A DNA stretch of 38,055 nucleotides from Candidatus Methanoflorens stordalenmirensis (GCA_003139855.1 PLGY01000003.1:22460-60514), one strand, 5' to 3'; shown: positions 23,975 through 34,102, counted from the first letter of the stretch. Notes: a model not told the origin generated them from the letters alone. A program made the numbers and translations.

Positions 23975-26287
23975 GTGAGCGAAAACATGACTGACTTTGC
24001 TAAACAGATTTGGGATTTCGTCGATGAAATGAGAAGTCAAAGTGTCCATCTCAATGTATTCACAGCTCTCAAACACTTACAACAGCGTGGAGTTGCACTT
24101 GACGCAAACAGCGTACGATATCTAGCGACGAAGTTAGATCAAAGGAGCTTTGTTACCGAGTTCATTATCGATTACCTAAGCGATGTTTCGCCTCGCACAA
24201 TTCTTGATCCGTCGGCCGGCCTTGGTGGAATGCTGATCCCCCTCGTGCGTCACTTCAACCCGAGTAACGCTGTTGGCCTCCTAAAAAACCCCGTTGACCA
24301 TGAAATAGCAACACTGCTCAGCGAAGATGTTGCCATAGAATGGCAGTTGGAAGATCAAAGCGCATCTTTGGCGACAATAAATACTCAGCTTGATGTTGCT
24401 GTAAGCAGCCTTCCTTGGGCTACGCAAACGCGCACACATGAAATGGTCGCAACAAATGGAGACAGAATTGAGATAAGCGACGCTGTGGGGAATTTGATAA
24501 TGCTTAAAGCATCGCAGATGCTCAAACCAAGTGGTAGCGGCTTCTTTGTTGTGCCCCCCGGATTCTTTTATCAAAGCTCACTGCATGGAGTTTACCTTAA
24601 CTTAGAACGTTTCAATTTATTTGTTAATGCAGCGCTGAAACTGCCAAAAGACGCGCTAGCGCCACATTCTAAGATCGGCGGATACTTAATCGTGCTTACG
24701 AGGCACAAACAGCCTTCACTTTTTGTAGCTGAATTAACTTTAGATGCGCGGAGCAACAAAGTCGTCTTAGCGAATCTAAGAGCGCGCAAAGAAGGACAGG
24801 CATTACAGCTAGGCGTTTTTACAGACGTTGCTGATTTTACATCGTTTGAAGCATTACTTCGGCAGGGCGAGATCGAAAACATTGCGGCTGAAAAGGACTT
24901 GGTTGCCTTCAATCTTTCTGAAATCAGCACAATTAATTTCGTAAAATCGCCAGAATCGTTTGCAGAGGCAGAAAACACAGTGTATTTACCACTCATAGGG
25001 AATAGACCTGCTGTTACTTCGATCGAGAGACTTGCGTTGCACCATCACAACGTCGCACAGCTCATAGTAGATCCTGCACAAGCCAACGCTCAGTACTTAG
25101 CTAGTTTCTTCTCAGGGCCTATTGGACGCAAAGTGCGAGATTCGTTACTGTCCTCGTCCATGATTCCAAAGATAAATCGTTCAAGCTTGCGCTCGGCGAC
25201 TGTATACCTGCCCAAAAAGGGCGTACAAGATGAAATAGCCCAGATTGATTCAAGCATTGAAGACCTTTCTACAAGACTTGCGAGTCTACAACGTGAGTTA
25301 TGGAAAAATCCTAGAAACAGGGAGAAAATACAGCAAGAAATTAAGACTATAACTCCTACAGCTCGAAAAGATTGCGAAAACTGGATTGAAACGTTGCCTC
25401 GCCCGCTTGCAACAATCCTGGGAGCATATCGGGTCGCAGATAGGCCCGATCAAAAAGTGGCTTATCTCGTAAACTTTTTTGAAGCTTTCACAGTTTTTAA
25501 CGCATCAGTATTATTGAGTGTTTACGAAAAGGATGCTTTCTTCGCCGAGCAACTCAAGACTTGGCTTAAGAAAAAGAGATTTAAACCTGAAAAGCTGTGG
25601 CAAAGAGAGTTTGGCAGCTGGAAACTTTTGTTAGACATACTAGCCGGAAAAACACGAGCACTACTGGACGATGATAGCAACCGTGATACAAGGCTAGAGC
25701 TTTTTGGCAACGTGGGTGGGGACGATCTGTTTAAATTATTAGCAGACGATCGTTTGGGCCCCGTTCTTGCGGAAGCCTTAATATATCGCCGCGCGTGCGC
25801 GCACGACCCGGCCCCGAGTGAAGCGACTTCAAGGACTCGCTTGAAGGCGCTGGAGAGTTGCTTATCAAAACTCCGCGGAATTGCGGCTGATCAGTATGAG
25901 AACGTTTTGTTTTTTAGTCCATTGGACAACAAATATAGGTCTGGTGTCTTTCGCTACAGGGTGCAGAAACTAAGTGGAACGGGGCTTCATATTGGCAAAG
26001 TCACGATAGATACATTGACTCAACTTGAAGACGAAAAATTACACTTAGCCTATATCGATCAGAATCGAGCGATCAAACCTATTGAACTATTGCCGTTCAT
26101 AGAGTTTGGACCTGTTCCCGAGAGCCAAAAAAATGCGTTTTATTTTTACGATTCTGTGGATCCAAAAGTCTTAGATTCGCAGGCCGAGTACGTTTCGTAT
26201 GATTTAGATGTCGATGGCAAGGTGCCAATACCAGGAAACACCCAAGCGATCATAGATGCGATTTCAAAACTAAAATCTGAGTCCTAA
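23975..26287 (+). CDS. Type I M-S-like fusion protein with degenerate methylase site
   Basis: 770 residues. Residues 1-270 have the N6-adenine methylase fold of HsdM, with motif I DPSAGLGGML (78-87) well kept. The catalytic motif IV, normally NPPF/Y, reads SSLPWA (144-149), so methylation is unlikely. About residues 300-450 resemble a target-recognition domain with the HsdS-type end SMIPKINRSSLRSATVYLPK followed by a long helix (ISSIEDLSTRLASLQREL-like). The last 300 residues are helical then beta-rich and unfamiliar to me. It may bind a DNA sequence or detect methylation state rather than modify it. Start GTG 23975; the next gene is a NurA-like remnant 257 bases on. Confidence 0.65.
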   Translation: MSENMTDFAKQIWDFVDEMRSQSVHLNVFTALKHLQQRGVALDANSVRYLATKLDQRSFVTEFIIDYLSDVSPRTILDPSAGLGGMLIPLVRHFNPSNAVGLLKNPVDHEIATLLSEDVAIEWQLEDQSASLATINTQLDVAVSSLPWATQTRTHEMVATNGDRIEISDAVGNLIMLKASQMLKPSGSGFFVVPPGFFYQSSLHGVYLNLERFNLFVNAALKLPKDALAPHSKIGGYLIVLTRHKQPSLFVAELTLDARSNKVVLANLRARKEGQALQLGVFTDVADFTSFEALLRQGEIENIAAEKDLVAFNLSEISTINFVKSPESFAEAENTVYLPLIGNRPAVTSIERLALHHHNVAQLIVDPAQANAQYLASFFSGPIGRKVRDSLLSSSMIPKINRSSLRSATVYLPKKGVQDEIAQIDSSIEDLSTRLASLQRELWKNPRNREKIQQEIKTITPTARKDCENWIETLPRPLATILGAYRVADRPDQKVAYLVNFFEAFTVFNASVLLSVYEKDAFFAEQLKTWLKKKRFKPEKLWQREFGSWKLLLDILAGKTRALLDDDSNRDTRLELFGNVGGDDLFKLLADDRLGPVLAEALIYRRACAHDPAPSEATSRTRLKALESCLSKLRGIAADQYENVLFFSPLDNKYRSGVFRYRVQKLSGTGLHIGKVTIDTLTQLEDEKLHLAYIDQNRAIKPIELLPFIEFGPVPESQKNAFYFYDSVDPKVLDSQAEYVSYDLDVDGKVPIPGNTQAIIDAISKLKSES

Positions 26288-26544
26288 GTAGATTGCTATT
26301 GTTGCGAGGGAAGTATAGCAGGGGTTGGAAAGAGCTTGATTAAACTTGTCATCTCTCTGGCCAGATGCTAAAGCACTATTCACTTTTCGAATCTCTTAAG
26401 GGTCACAGCTGCCAGGCCGCTTAGCAGCATTAAGCGCAGACGTTGCTTTTGCTTTATCTTCAAGACCTGGTGAGCTTTCTCACCGCTCGCGCGATTGTAT
26501 TTATAGGGGGTGCGTGAAATTACACTAGTTTGTGGGGGATTTCG

Positions 26545-26880
26545 GTGTCAGAAGAAGATATTTTGAAAGACTTTGTAGGAATCCTCGAAGAGAATTTCCC
26601 TCAAGCCGAGCAGTTTCGTCCCCGAGACATCCCTGTTGGGGTCGGCAAATTCATTTACATTAATGATGAGGACATCGACAGGCACGACGATCTCATTGAA
26701 GAGGGCACAGTAGAGTTATCATCAGATATTGACAGCATAGGCGCTACCGACCTAGAACCTAATCCTGTCCCGATGCCCGTTTCGGCTGTCGATGCTTCAT
26801 TCCGCCTCCCTCGACTTTCAGCATGCGGACTACTCAGCGCGCGACAGCTTCTGTTTTGCCAGATCCAGCGCAGGCTATAA
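26545..26880 (+). pseudogene. NurA-like N-terminal fragment
   Basis: From GTG 26545, with GGGGG just upstream, the frame reads VSEEDILKDFVGILEENFPQ and later PVPMPVSAVDASFRLPRL. The PVSAVDAS piece resembles the first catalytic strand of NurA-type nucleases, where the Asp binds metal. The reading then becomes Leu/Arg-rich and stops at 26880; another frame stays open a little further (YKLQVRTGVRN) to about 26930. So it looks like the first 90 or so residues of a longer gene, broken there. NurA works with helicases on DNA ends. Identification rests on one motif. Confidence 0.35.
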
Positions 26881-27414
26881 GCTGCAAGTTCGTACAGGGG
26901 TGCGTAATAGCTCGTTCTTGCGCGCGCGTTAATTGCATGAGTGCCGCCCGCATTAGTTTGATCAGTCAATCGCACTGCAGCTCATAAAAAACCTCCGAGA
27001 GTTGGGAAAGTTTCAACCTTTGCTCAGCAGTTTAATTTAGCCGTACAAAGCCGGTTAATGAAACGATTAGATAATATATGTAGCAACCGAGTTAACGAGC
27101 CCCAATCGGCGATTCGCACTCGCCGTTCGAAACGCAGTTCGTGTATCGATAGAAATTGGGATGAACGAAGCAAGCGGATCGTAATGCGGGCTGTTATGGC
27201 GCCACAAGCGCTGCGCATTTGCCTTTATCCTCTCGCGTCTCGCTGTGAAGTTATGCAGTCTAACTCAATGAGCGCGTGAACTGCACGACAATATCTCTTC
27301 GATCGCTCCTGAAAAAAAATAGTGAAATGTTTGCAGCGTAAGATAGCCACTCTCAGAAAGCGTTTCGATTAGGGTGAGGTCCTCGCTGGCTGCTTAAAGG
27401 GTGAACAGAAGTGC
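26881..27414 (+). other. 534 bases without a convincing gene
   Basis: Short frames only; none has a domain or a ribosome site. The left 60 bases may be the tail of the broken NurA-like gene. The rest contains alternating CG-rich (TGCGCGCGCG near 26920) and AT-rich stretches and the 3' flank of the leftward helicase gene. No clear hairpin was found. Confidence 0.4.
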
Positions 27415-30400
27415 TTAAAATTGCACCCGGTATCTCAACTCCCCTTGCACTAGTTTCAGTGCATTCTTTTCTATGTGTCCTAGGGTTATAGTATTCGATT
27501 GGTTACAAAAAGAATCCGCAAATACCTTCAAAAGGCGTGATTGCCGCAGCACGTCAACATCTGCCGAAAGGTGGCCTACCACTTGCTGAGAGACTAGTAC
27601 AATCATTTTGGCCCGGGCTCGCGACACCATCACATTGAATCGATTGAGACTCATCAAGAACTCATCTTCATCACGAATTTCGTCTTCGTCCCCAAGCGAG
27701 TAAGACGCGATCATAACATCGCGCTGCTGTCCTTGGAATCGTTCAACAGTATCAACTGCCCCCCGTATCGGGGATGCGTCAATGTCCGCACCTGAGAATA
27801 TTTTCTGTAGTCTTGAAATGATTAAGGCTTCTTGAGCCCGATGCGGAGTGACGATGCCGACGCCCTCTTGCCAGAATGGTTCGGGACCGTATGCCTGCAT
27901 GAATGCGCCGCTGCCATTTTGTGTTGAGTTTCGATCGTTAAGGACCTTCCCTAAACGCCCATATAAAAGAAATACCAAGGCCGCGACTGCGTCCGCTTCA
28001 AAGCTGTTCCATTGCGCACTCTCGGCTTCGCTATAGACAAAACATGTTGCAGGATGACCTGGATCGAGCATCGACGACCAGTTGGGGGTCCAGTAGAGTT
28101 CAGAGGGCCAATCATCTGGTGCTGATATGACCGGTAATTCTTTAACGAAATTGGCACGGAGATCAGGAGAGTAACTTGACAGCGAGCGGTCATAACCTGC
28201 TTCGTGAGCGAATTCAACAATGGTGCGATTTGACCGATAATTCTGCATTAACATAGCCGGCTTAATATGGTGGAACTCGCTAAAGAACTCAAAAACTGGG
28301 CCGACTAAGTACTCCAGGTGCAGAGGCGGTCTTGCTTGGTGGATTGGGGGCAATTGTTTGGGGTCGCCCGCCACAGTCAATGATCCTTCTTGCGCAATCG
28401 AAGCTATGGGAAGGATCGCCTGTTCTATGTCCATTTGAGAAGCTTCATCGATAATGACGTGATCGAAAAGCTGCTGCATAGGCGACCCGCCCTGAACAGT
28501 CAGGAGGTTGTGAACCTGCATTGGCGTTGCTCCGACCAGCGTTATCGCTCGGTTTTCCCGTAGCCGTTCCAGCAACTGTTCAATTTCTTTCGACGGGTTC
28601 GACCGATTCAAAGCTAGGTCTATTTCATGAGGAACGCTATGGTCGATGGGTCTGTGAGCTGAGCGCAAACGAGCGGTTGTCACGTGACCTTTTGGAACAA
28701 ATAATCCATTTTTTTTATAGATTCCCAAAAGAAGGTTGTCGAGAGCATTGTACGTAAAAGCGCTGATCAAAATGCGCACGGCTTTCCTCTGACAATAATG
28801 TTCTCGCAAAGAGCCTAAAACGACAGCCTCGAGCGCACGACTTTTCCCCGTTCCCGGAGGTCCCCATATAAGTTGAAGTCGATGAGTCAGAGCGAGTTCC
28901 CAAGCATTCCACTGTGACGGATCGATTCGAATCCCTTTTCCTTCCAGGCGCGACTTAATTGAGTCCAAATCTCGTTGGCGCAGTGACTCTGCAACAGATT
29001 TGGCTGACCATATAACGTTTCCAGCCGGGCTTCTCGGAGATTCCCTTTGACGTTTCCATTTTCCTCCGATTGCCCGTTGGACTAAAGGATCGGTTCGGGC
29101 ATTCGGGGGGTTTCCCATCGCCTGGAGTGTCTCCAGCAGTTTATCCGTAAAATAGTCTTTCCACGTCGGATCAAGGATTACGTTGTTTCCGAAACTAGTG
29201 ATGTTGCATCGCTCGAGCTGCTCTAGGCAGTTCAGGTACCAGGGGTCCGTATCGAGCGCAATTAGCTTTGCATCCCGGTCAATGGCGGCTATGGTCACCT
29301 TCGCTATTTCTTCCATCCGAGTCCACTCAAAACTAAAAGTACCCGCTAAAGGTGTGTCCTCAGTCAATGTGCGAAGCCGCCGATCCAAAAAGCCCGCCTG
29401 CCCTTCAGGGGCGAGCGCGCATTTATAATCCCCCTCGCGGAATTTGACTTCTTCAGATCCTGTGTGAATTTCATAAACCCATCTTCCCTGCCGGTCGGCG
29501 ACATGCAACTGTTTTAGCTTTTCTTCCCTCTCCAGACCTTCAACACGCCTAGTGAGCTTGGCGCTCTTGAAGCGGGCCTCGCGTTCGTGTGGTGGCATCG
29601 CGCGGGTCTGATGTACTTCCAACTCTTCAAGAGCGGCGTTAAGTTTCGCGAAGCTGTACCACAGTTGCCCGTCGATACTGACGTTACTGGCGCGCTCAAA
29701 CGGTTTGATCGCAGTTATAGGAGGGGCAAACTGGGATAAAATAGGCCTAAGCTCTGCTTCGAGTCCGTTCCTGACGGTTTCTAGCGCTCGTAGCTGTTTA
29801 ATCACTGTCTCCTTCAATATACCTAATCGATCAGCCCAACCTGGCGCTTTGGTCCATAATTCATGTGCCCGTTCGCTCGGAATTTCGTCGCTCAGTGGGT
29901 CTTCAAAAAGGTAGTGCACGGAGAATTTAGCCAGATTCTCAGGGAGAGACTTGTCGTGGTACGCCCTGGCCACGTTAAAGAGCGTGTAATAGTGTGGTAC
30001 GGGAGCGGCCAAGACTTGTTTGACAACTTCCTTAACGATGGTTATAGCAGACCGCCGAAATTCCATTCTCGGGTTTCGCACCACATCCTCCGGTGGAAAT
30101 AGCCATGCGAGGTGAGCTAGCGTCTCATTTTCCAAGATATCGGTTAGATGCGTTCCTATAATGCGCATCAGGTGCCCGTATTGAATTGAATCCCAAATGT
30201 AGAACTGCACTGTGGCCGAAGTTTGTTTCTTCTTTTTCGCGCTTCTTGGTGGGTCCAGCTGGGCTTCCTGATGCAGCTGCTCGGCTTTGTCGAAGATCTG
30301 CTTGATTTCACCTAGGAACTTCAGCAACTGACGCTTCTCAGTTTCCAGATCTCTTTTGTCTATGATAAATGTCGCTGGGGGCCAGTAATGACGTTTTCGT

Positions 30401-31731
30401 TGTCTGTCGTCTCTGTACGGCTCGATCCAAAAACCTTTTAGCCCCAGTGCAAAAGTTATTCCGCTCCCAATGTCAAAATTGACGGTTAAATCAAGGCGCA
30501 AATCAGCCCACCGTGGCATCATGATAGAGGTGCCAGGTTGAGGCGGAATAAACGCACTTTGCGTTTGAAGCGAAGCGGCACGGCTAGAAATTATGTTTCT
30601 TGTAGCCCTAAGGCTTGAATGGGCATCGAAAGCCTCGTGTTTCGGGAATAGCTTAGCCACAGATGCTACATCTGTAACATCGTCGTGTCTTAAGAGCGCT
30701 TTTTTTGCACCTCTCGAAACGTACGGGATCATGCACAAATCTCCACTGCGCTTTGCGGAGGGCATACAATGAGCTTGGTTTGGGTCGATGTCTTCGCCTG
30801 ACCTGTACCACGAGTATCCAACATAATCGCAATTCTTACATCGGCTATCGACATGGAACGACAAATCCTGCCAGTTTTTGGCTAGCACGTAATCGAGGCA
30901 CTCTTCAAAGAATTGTCTGACCCGTGGCGCAAAAACTTCAAAAGGCATCTTTTCCAAATCTTGCTCCATCGCGAGCTTAAGCTCTCCCACAGTGACCGCG
31001 CGATCTTCATTCTTTGCCTGGGCACACTGTTTCATAAGACACGAAGCATCGTGAGACCCAGGCCAAACGGCTGCTTCAGGAACAACGACATATTGGCTTT
31101 CGAGACCATTATCTATTAGCCAGCCAGCGAGGGCCATTGAGTAATAAGTTGCTTCTGCGAAATGCGATGTAGACGGTTCTGCAGTGAGCTTTATTTCAAT
31201 GACGCGAAGCTGCAAGCGTTGATCATCATATGGCAGCCAATGCACAATGCCGTCAGGAGAGATGTATTGCTCATATTCGCCTGGGGCGAACACCTGGATC
31301 AGATCTGTGCGAAGGCCAGAATAGGAAAGGCCAAATTTTGTCCGATAATGCGTGATGCCGAGGCAGCTTTGAAACGTTTCGCCAACAGTGAACTCACTTT
31401 CCACGAGGAAGATGTCTGGGCCAGCGCGTGCCAGCCCTTGGGATAACGGTTGTGAAGCATAGATGATTTGATCAGAAGTCTCGCGTTTAATCGTCCCAAT
31501 GAGCGTATTGCGCCCAAATGTTTTGGAAAGATCCGAAATAATTTTGGCCTGCCACTCGTCGCCCAGGCGAGCTACTATCCCTAGGCCGGGCCTTGGCTTT
31601 CTCGAGGGCATGTCAGCTTTTGCCCGCTCAGCGGCAAACGCATTCTTGTCCGGCGACAAGTTCAGACGAAGCTGTCGCCGACAGTTAGTGTAAATGAACT
31701 GCGATAAGGCATCTTTTTGAAATTGAGGCAT
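27415..31731 (-). CDS. Cas4-like nuclease fused to UPF1-like SF1 helicase
   Basis: 1438 residues. The N-terminal 340 form a Cas4-like nuclease: catalytic D143 (RTDLIQVF), E179 and K181 (RVIEIKLTAE). Cysteines C17 and C298/C301 with C322 or C333 sit where Cas4 binds its iron-sulphur cluster. A long central region of about 600 residues is mixed and unfamiliar. The C-terminal 480 residues are an SF1B helicase: GPPGTGKS (about 955), IIDEASQMD, AGDPKQLPP, MQNYRSN, VTPHRAQ, VDTVERFQGQQRD and FNVMVSRARAK. It should translocate on and cut DNA. Only two bases separate its ATG from the stop of the upstream methyltransferase, so the two are surely one transcript and probably one system. Confidence 0.85.
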   Translation of the reverse strand: MPQFQKDALSQFIYTNCRRQLRLNLSPDKNAFAAERAKADMPSRKPRPGLGIVARLGDEWQAKIISDLSKTFGRNTLIGTIKRETSDQIIYASQPLSQGLARAGPDIFLVESEFTVGETFQSCLGITHYRTKFGLSYSGLRTDLIQVFAPGEYEQYISPDGIVHWLPYDDQRLQLRVIEIKLTAEPSTSHFAEATYYSMALAGWLIDNGLESQYVVVPEAAVWPGSHDASCLMKQCAQAKNEDRAVTVGELKLAMEQDLEKMPFEVFAPRVRQFFEECLDYVLAKNWQDLSFHVDSRCKNCDYVGYSWYRSGEDIDPNQAHCMPSAKRSGDLCMIPYVSRGAKKALLRHDDVTDVASVAKLFPKHEAFDAHSSLRATRNIISSRAASLQTQSAFIPPQPGTSIMMPRWADLRLDLTVNFDIGSGITFALGLKGFWIEPYRDDRQRKRHYWPPATFIIDKRDLETEKRQLLKFLGEIKQIFDKAEQLHQEAQLDPPRSAKKKKQTSATVQFYIWDSIQYGHLMRIIGTHLTDILENETLAHLAWLFPPEDVVRNPRMEFRRSAITIVKEVVKQVLAAPVPHYYTLFNVARAYHDKSLPENLAKFSVHYLFEDPLSDEIPSERAHELWTKAPGWADRLGILKETVIKQLRALETVRNGLEAELRPILSQFAPPITAIKPFERASNVSIDGQLWYSFAKLNAALEELEVHQTRAMPPHEREARFKSAKLTRRVEGLEREEKLKQLHVADRQGRWVYEIHTGSEEVKFREGDYKCALAPEGQAGFLDRRLRTLTEDTPLAGTFSFEWTRMEEIAKVTIAAIDRDAKLIALDTDPWYLNCLEQLERCNITSFGNNVILDPTWKDYFTDKLLETLQAMGNPPNARTDPLVQRAIGGKWKRQRESPRSPAGNVIWSAKSVAESLRQRDLDSIKSRLEGKGIRIDPSQWNAWELALTHRLQLIWGPPGTGKSRALEAVVLGSLREHYCQRKAVRILISAFTYNALDNLLLGIYKKNGLFVPKGHVTTARLRSAHRPIDHSVPHEIDLALNRSNPSKEIEQLLERLRENRAITLVGATPMQVHNLLTVQGGSPMQQLFDHVIIDEASQMDIEQAILPIASIAQEGSLTVAGDPKQLPPIHQARPPLHLEYLVGPVFEFFSEFHHIKPAMLMQNYRSNRTIVEFAHEAGYDRSLSSYSPDLRANFVKELPVISAPDDWPSELYWTPNWSSMLDPGHPATCFVYSEAESAQWNSFEADAVAALVFLLYGRLGKVLNDRNSTQNGSGAFMQAYGPEPFWQEGVGIVTPHRAQEALIISRLQKIFSGADIDASPIRGAVDTVERFQGQQRDVMIASYSLGDEDEIRDEDEFLMSLNRFNVMVSRARAKMIVLVSQQVVGHLSADVDVLRQSRLLKVFADSFCNQSNTITLGHIEKNALKLVQGELRYRVQF

Positions 31732-31733
31732 CG

Positions 31734-33944
31734 TTAGGTCCTCGTGATTTTTGTTCTTTGGAGAGCTTCTGTGAGAGGCATTGAACCAGCTTCGGTTTTT
31801 TGGTTAGATGCTGCCGCCACGATGAATGCCCGTTCCAAATTGAGACGGTCTGGCTCACGAAAGCCGAGTTTTTCGTCTCCTTGAAATCGTTCAAGATATT
31901 GATCAGCTTTTTGTTTCGCACTTTGCAGATTTTTGAAGAGAACGCCAATTTGATCACGATCTAAAGATAATGGGGGCGAGTTCGGTTGCTTCCGGCACGC
32001 AAATGCGGCATCCCACTTAATAGTCCCATTCAACGAATGGAGCCCTCCTTGTCCCTCTCCCCGAAGTGGCAGAACGCCTGTGCACTTAAAGCCTGATAAA
32101 GCCAAGCTCGATCCTAGTGCAGACCACGCGCCAATCGATTTATGATGATACGTAAAAACTAACAGACCGCTCGGATTAAGCACACGGTAGCATTCTGAAA
32201 GAATTGAACGCAACCCTCTTCTATACGTCTCAAACGCTTCTTTCGACTTGCTTTTTGCAGCCAAACTGTCCGCGAATGGAGCCGCCCTATCGTCATCGTC
32301 GTACGGCGGCTCCGCAACGCCAAGCGCTTGCTGCCACGACAGATAGAAATCAGATAGTTTCGAATAGCTGAGGTTATCGTAATAGGGAGGATCAGTCAAA
32401 ATCAGATCAACCAAATTATCAGGAATTTGGCTTAAATCTTCAGAAGAAGAGGTTATGATCGCTGCGCGGCTCGACCGAGCTAGCACGCTAGGTATCGATC
32501 TTGTACCATTTTGCTGGTACTCGCGATGATTGTATGTTACTTGAAATTGACCGCCAAGAGGACTGAGTTTGCGCGGGGTCTTCGCTTCCTGTATTGCTTT
32601 TAGTATCTTGCTAAGGACATTCGGAAACGTCCCACGGCCGATTTTCTTGAGCCACGGATTTAGCTCTACTGGCCTTACGATGTGTCTGTAGGAATGAATA
32701 GAGAACATAGGGCTTGTTCGGCGATAGCCAAACGCATATGCTGTGTACATACAATTTGTCGTGAGGTGCTCGCTGAATGCTAGGGCAAGAATACGTTTTA
32801 GCTTCGGATTCTCAATTCCTTGAATTGCTTTTCCTAGCAGCGTAAGATGTAACAGCTGTCGATCGTTAAACAAATCCCGGTATCGCTTGAATCCATGAAT
32901 CAGTGGTCGCATATCCGAAGGACTGAAATGCGGGATCGGTCTAATCGGGACAAAAGGGCCTTCATTCTGTTCGATTCTGCTCAGAATCCGAGATGCCTTC
33001 TTGTAGCGATTTCGATCTTCATTTGTCGCAGACTTGAAATGTCGCGTAATTCCTGAAGGGGTGCGCCTTACATATTCCTGAGCAAACAGGAACCATTCCG
33101 GCCGCTTCGAGGCAGGCAATCCTGGTTTGGAAAGACTGTGAACAGCAGCGCAGGATGGACAACGCGTTTTTCCATTCTCCAGTGTCCCTGCTCCCACGAT
33201 TGTGCGCATACCGCAATCACACTGAAACTCTTTGACGTGAATTGGCAGTTTGTAGACAGCGTGGCAATATCGGCAGAAAACCCACTGGTACCCTCCGTCT
33301 TGATGGCGCGCCAACTGGTAATGTGGGTGCACTTCATAGCTAATGGAGCAGCTTGGACAGCTACGCGTTTGAACCCAGAAATGATGAAGGACCTCGCAAT
33401 CTCCAAAGGCAGCTACGTTGCTCAAATGATAATTTGAAATGATTTCGGCTAGCGGGGCACAAAACTCGTCAATCTCAGATGCTTCTACTTTACAACGAGA
33501 GAGACTCAGCTCCATTCGTGTAACAAAAGTAGCTACTGGATCAATATCATAGCCGATTACCCGTGCGTTGCAGTGAAGAGCTTCCACAAGGCTCGTGCCG
33601 CCTCCGGCAAAAGGGTCAAGCAGCAATGCTCCTTCAAGCGGAATCTCGTTCAAATAAGTATCCCAGAAGCGTTCTCCTTTATCAGCACGCAGTGTCACCG
33701 CAGTTAGCAGTGACCGAACTTGTGAGCTCGATCGTCGAGCGAACCATCGATGGACGTTATATGGAGCAGTTGAGCTGTGCCCTTCGCGAATTGTGAGTCG
33801 GGCAATTTCTTCAATAGGCAAATCTCCTAGTTCTAAGAGCGTCTGTGCGGGGATGCCATTGAATGCTGATTCGCTTTCCCATGCTTGGTGAATCTGGGCA
33901 GAATCGCCACGTAAAGGAATCAATAAGTCTCGATCTGCTTGCAA
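31734..33944 (-). CDS. DNA methyltransferase with zinc-ribbon insert
   Basis: 736 residues. The start TTG 33944 follows GGAGAG by 6 bases. LPIEEIARLTIREGHSSTAP and NVHRWFARR (41-70) precede motif I DPFAGGGTS (110-118). Motif IV is TDPPYYDNLSYSKLSDFYLSW near residue 516, the DPPY form with the YYDN-x-xY extension of DUF1156-type methyltransferases. Between them lie several CxxC pairs (SCPSCSISYE, CRYCHAVYK, CDCGMR, CPSCAAVHS) that would form zinc ribbons, and a helical region. The product is probably N6-methyladenine or N4-methylcytosine at an unknown site. It would protect host DNA while the coupled nuclease-helicase downstream attacks unmodified DNA. Confidence 0.85.
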   Translation of the reverse strand: MQADRDLLIPLRGDSAQIHQAWESESAFNGIPAQTLLELGDLPIEEIARLTIREGHSSTAPYNVHRWFARRSSSQVRSLLTAVTLRADKGERFWDTYLNEIPLEGALLLDPFAGGGTSLVEALHCNARVIGYDIDPVATFVTRMELSLSRCKVEASEIDEFCAPLAEIISNYHLSNVAAFGDCEVLHHFWVQTRSCPSCSISYEVHPHYQLARHQDGGYQWVFCRYCHAVYKLPIHVKEFQCDCGMRTIVGAGTLENGKTRCPSCAAVHSLSKPGLPASKRPEWFLFAQEYVRRTPSGITRHFKSATNEDRNRYKKASRILSRIEQNEGPFVPIRPIPHFSPSDMRPLIHGFKRYRDLFNDRQLLHLTLLGKAIQGIENPKLKRILALAFSEHLTTNCMYTAYAFGYRRTSPMFSIHSYRHIVRPVELNPWLKKIGRGTFPNVLSKILKAIQEAKTPRKLSPLGGQFQVTYNHREYQQNGTRSIPSVLARSSRAAIITSSSEDLSQIPDNLVDLILTDPPYYDNLSYSKLSDFYLSWQQALGVAEPPYDDDDRAAPFADSLAAKSKSKEAFETYRRGLRSILSECYRVLNPSGLLVFTYHHKSIGAWSALGSSLALSGFKCTGVLPLRGEGQGGLHSLNGTIKWDAAFACRKQPNSPPLSLDRDQIGVLFKNLQSAKQKADQYLERFQGDEKLGFREPDRLNLERAFIVAAASNQKTEAGSMPLTEALQRTKITRT

Positions 33945-34018
33945 AAGAGGCTCTCCAGGTGGTTATTGTAATGCGCCCTACCCATAAATTTAGTGCTTTA
34001 TGCTGTCAACCCAGTGCG

Positions 34019-34046
34019 AGCTTCAAGTCGCAAGCTTCAAGTGCGT
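34019..34046. repeat. Short tandem repeat at module boundary
   Basis: Two 14-base units, GCGAGCTTCAAGTC and GCAAGCTTCAAGTG, follow one another directly (AGCTTCAAGT at 34019-34028 and 34033-34042). They lie in the spacer between the methyltransferase/helicase unit and the viral remnant and may mark an insertion boundary or a regulator site. The rest of the spacer (33945-34102) has no gene. Confidence 0.5.
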
Positions 34047-34102
34047 TGCACTCGCGGTCGTCCCCCAAGCAACAAGTCACAATTTAGCCCCCACAGAACC
34101 TG

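Noticed and set aside
23975-26287. Active type I modification subunit paired with the hsdR stump
   Set aside because: The hsdR stump lacks its nuclease and motor, lies beyond an oppositely oriented helicase gene, and the methylase catalytic motif is degenerate.
26910-26935. CG-alternating stretch as a Z-DNA or replication-origin signal
   Set aside because: Too short, not flanked by repeats or an initiator gene.
27058-27279. 73-codon plus-strand frame in the gap after the NurA-like fragment
   Set aside because: Arg/Ser-rich composition without ribosome site, domain or neighbour logic.
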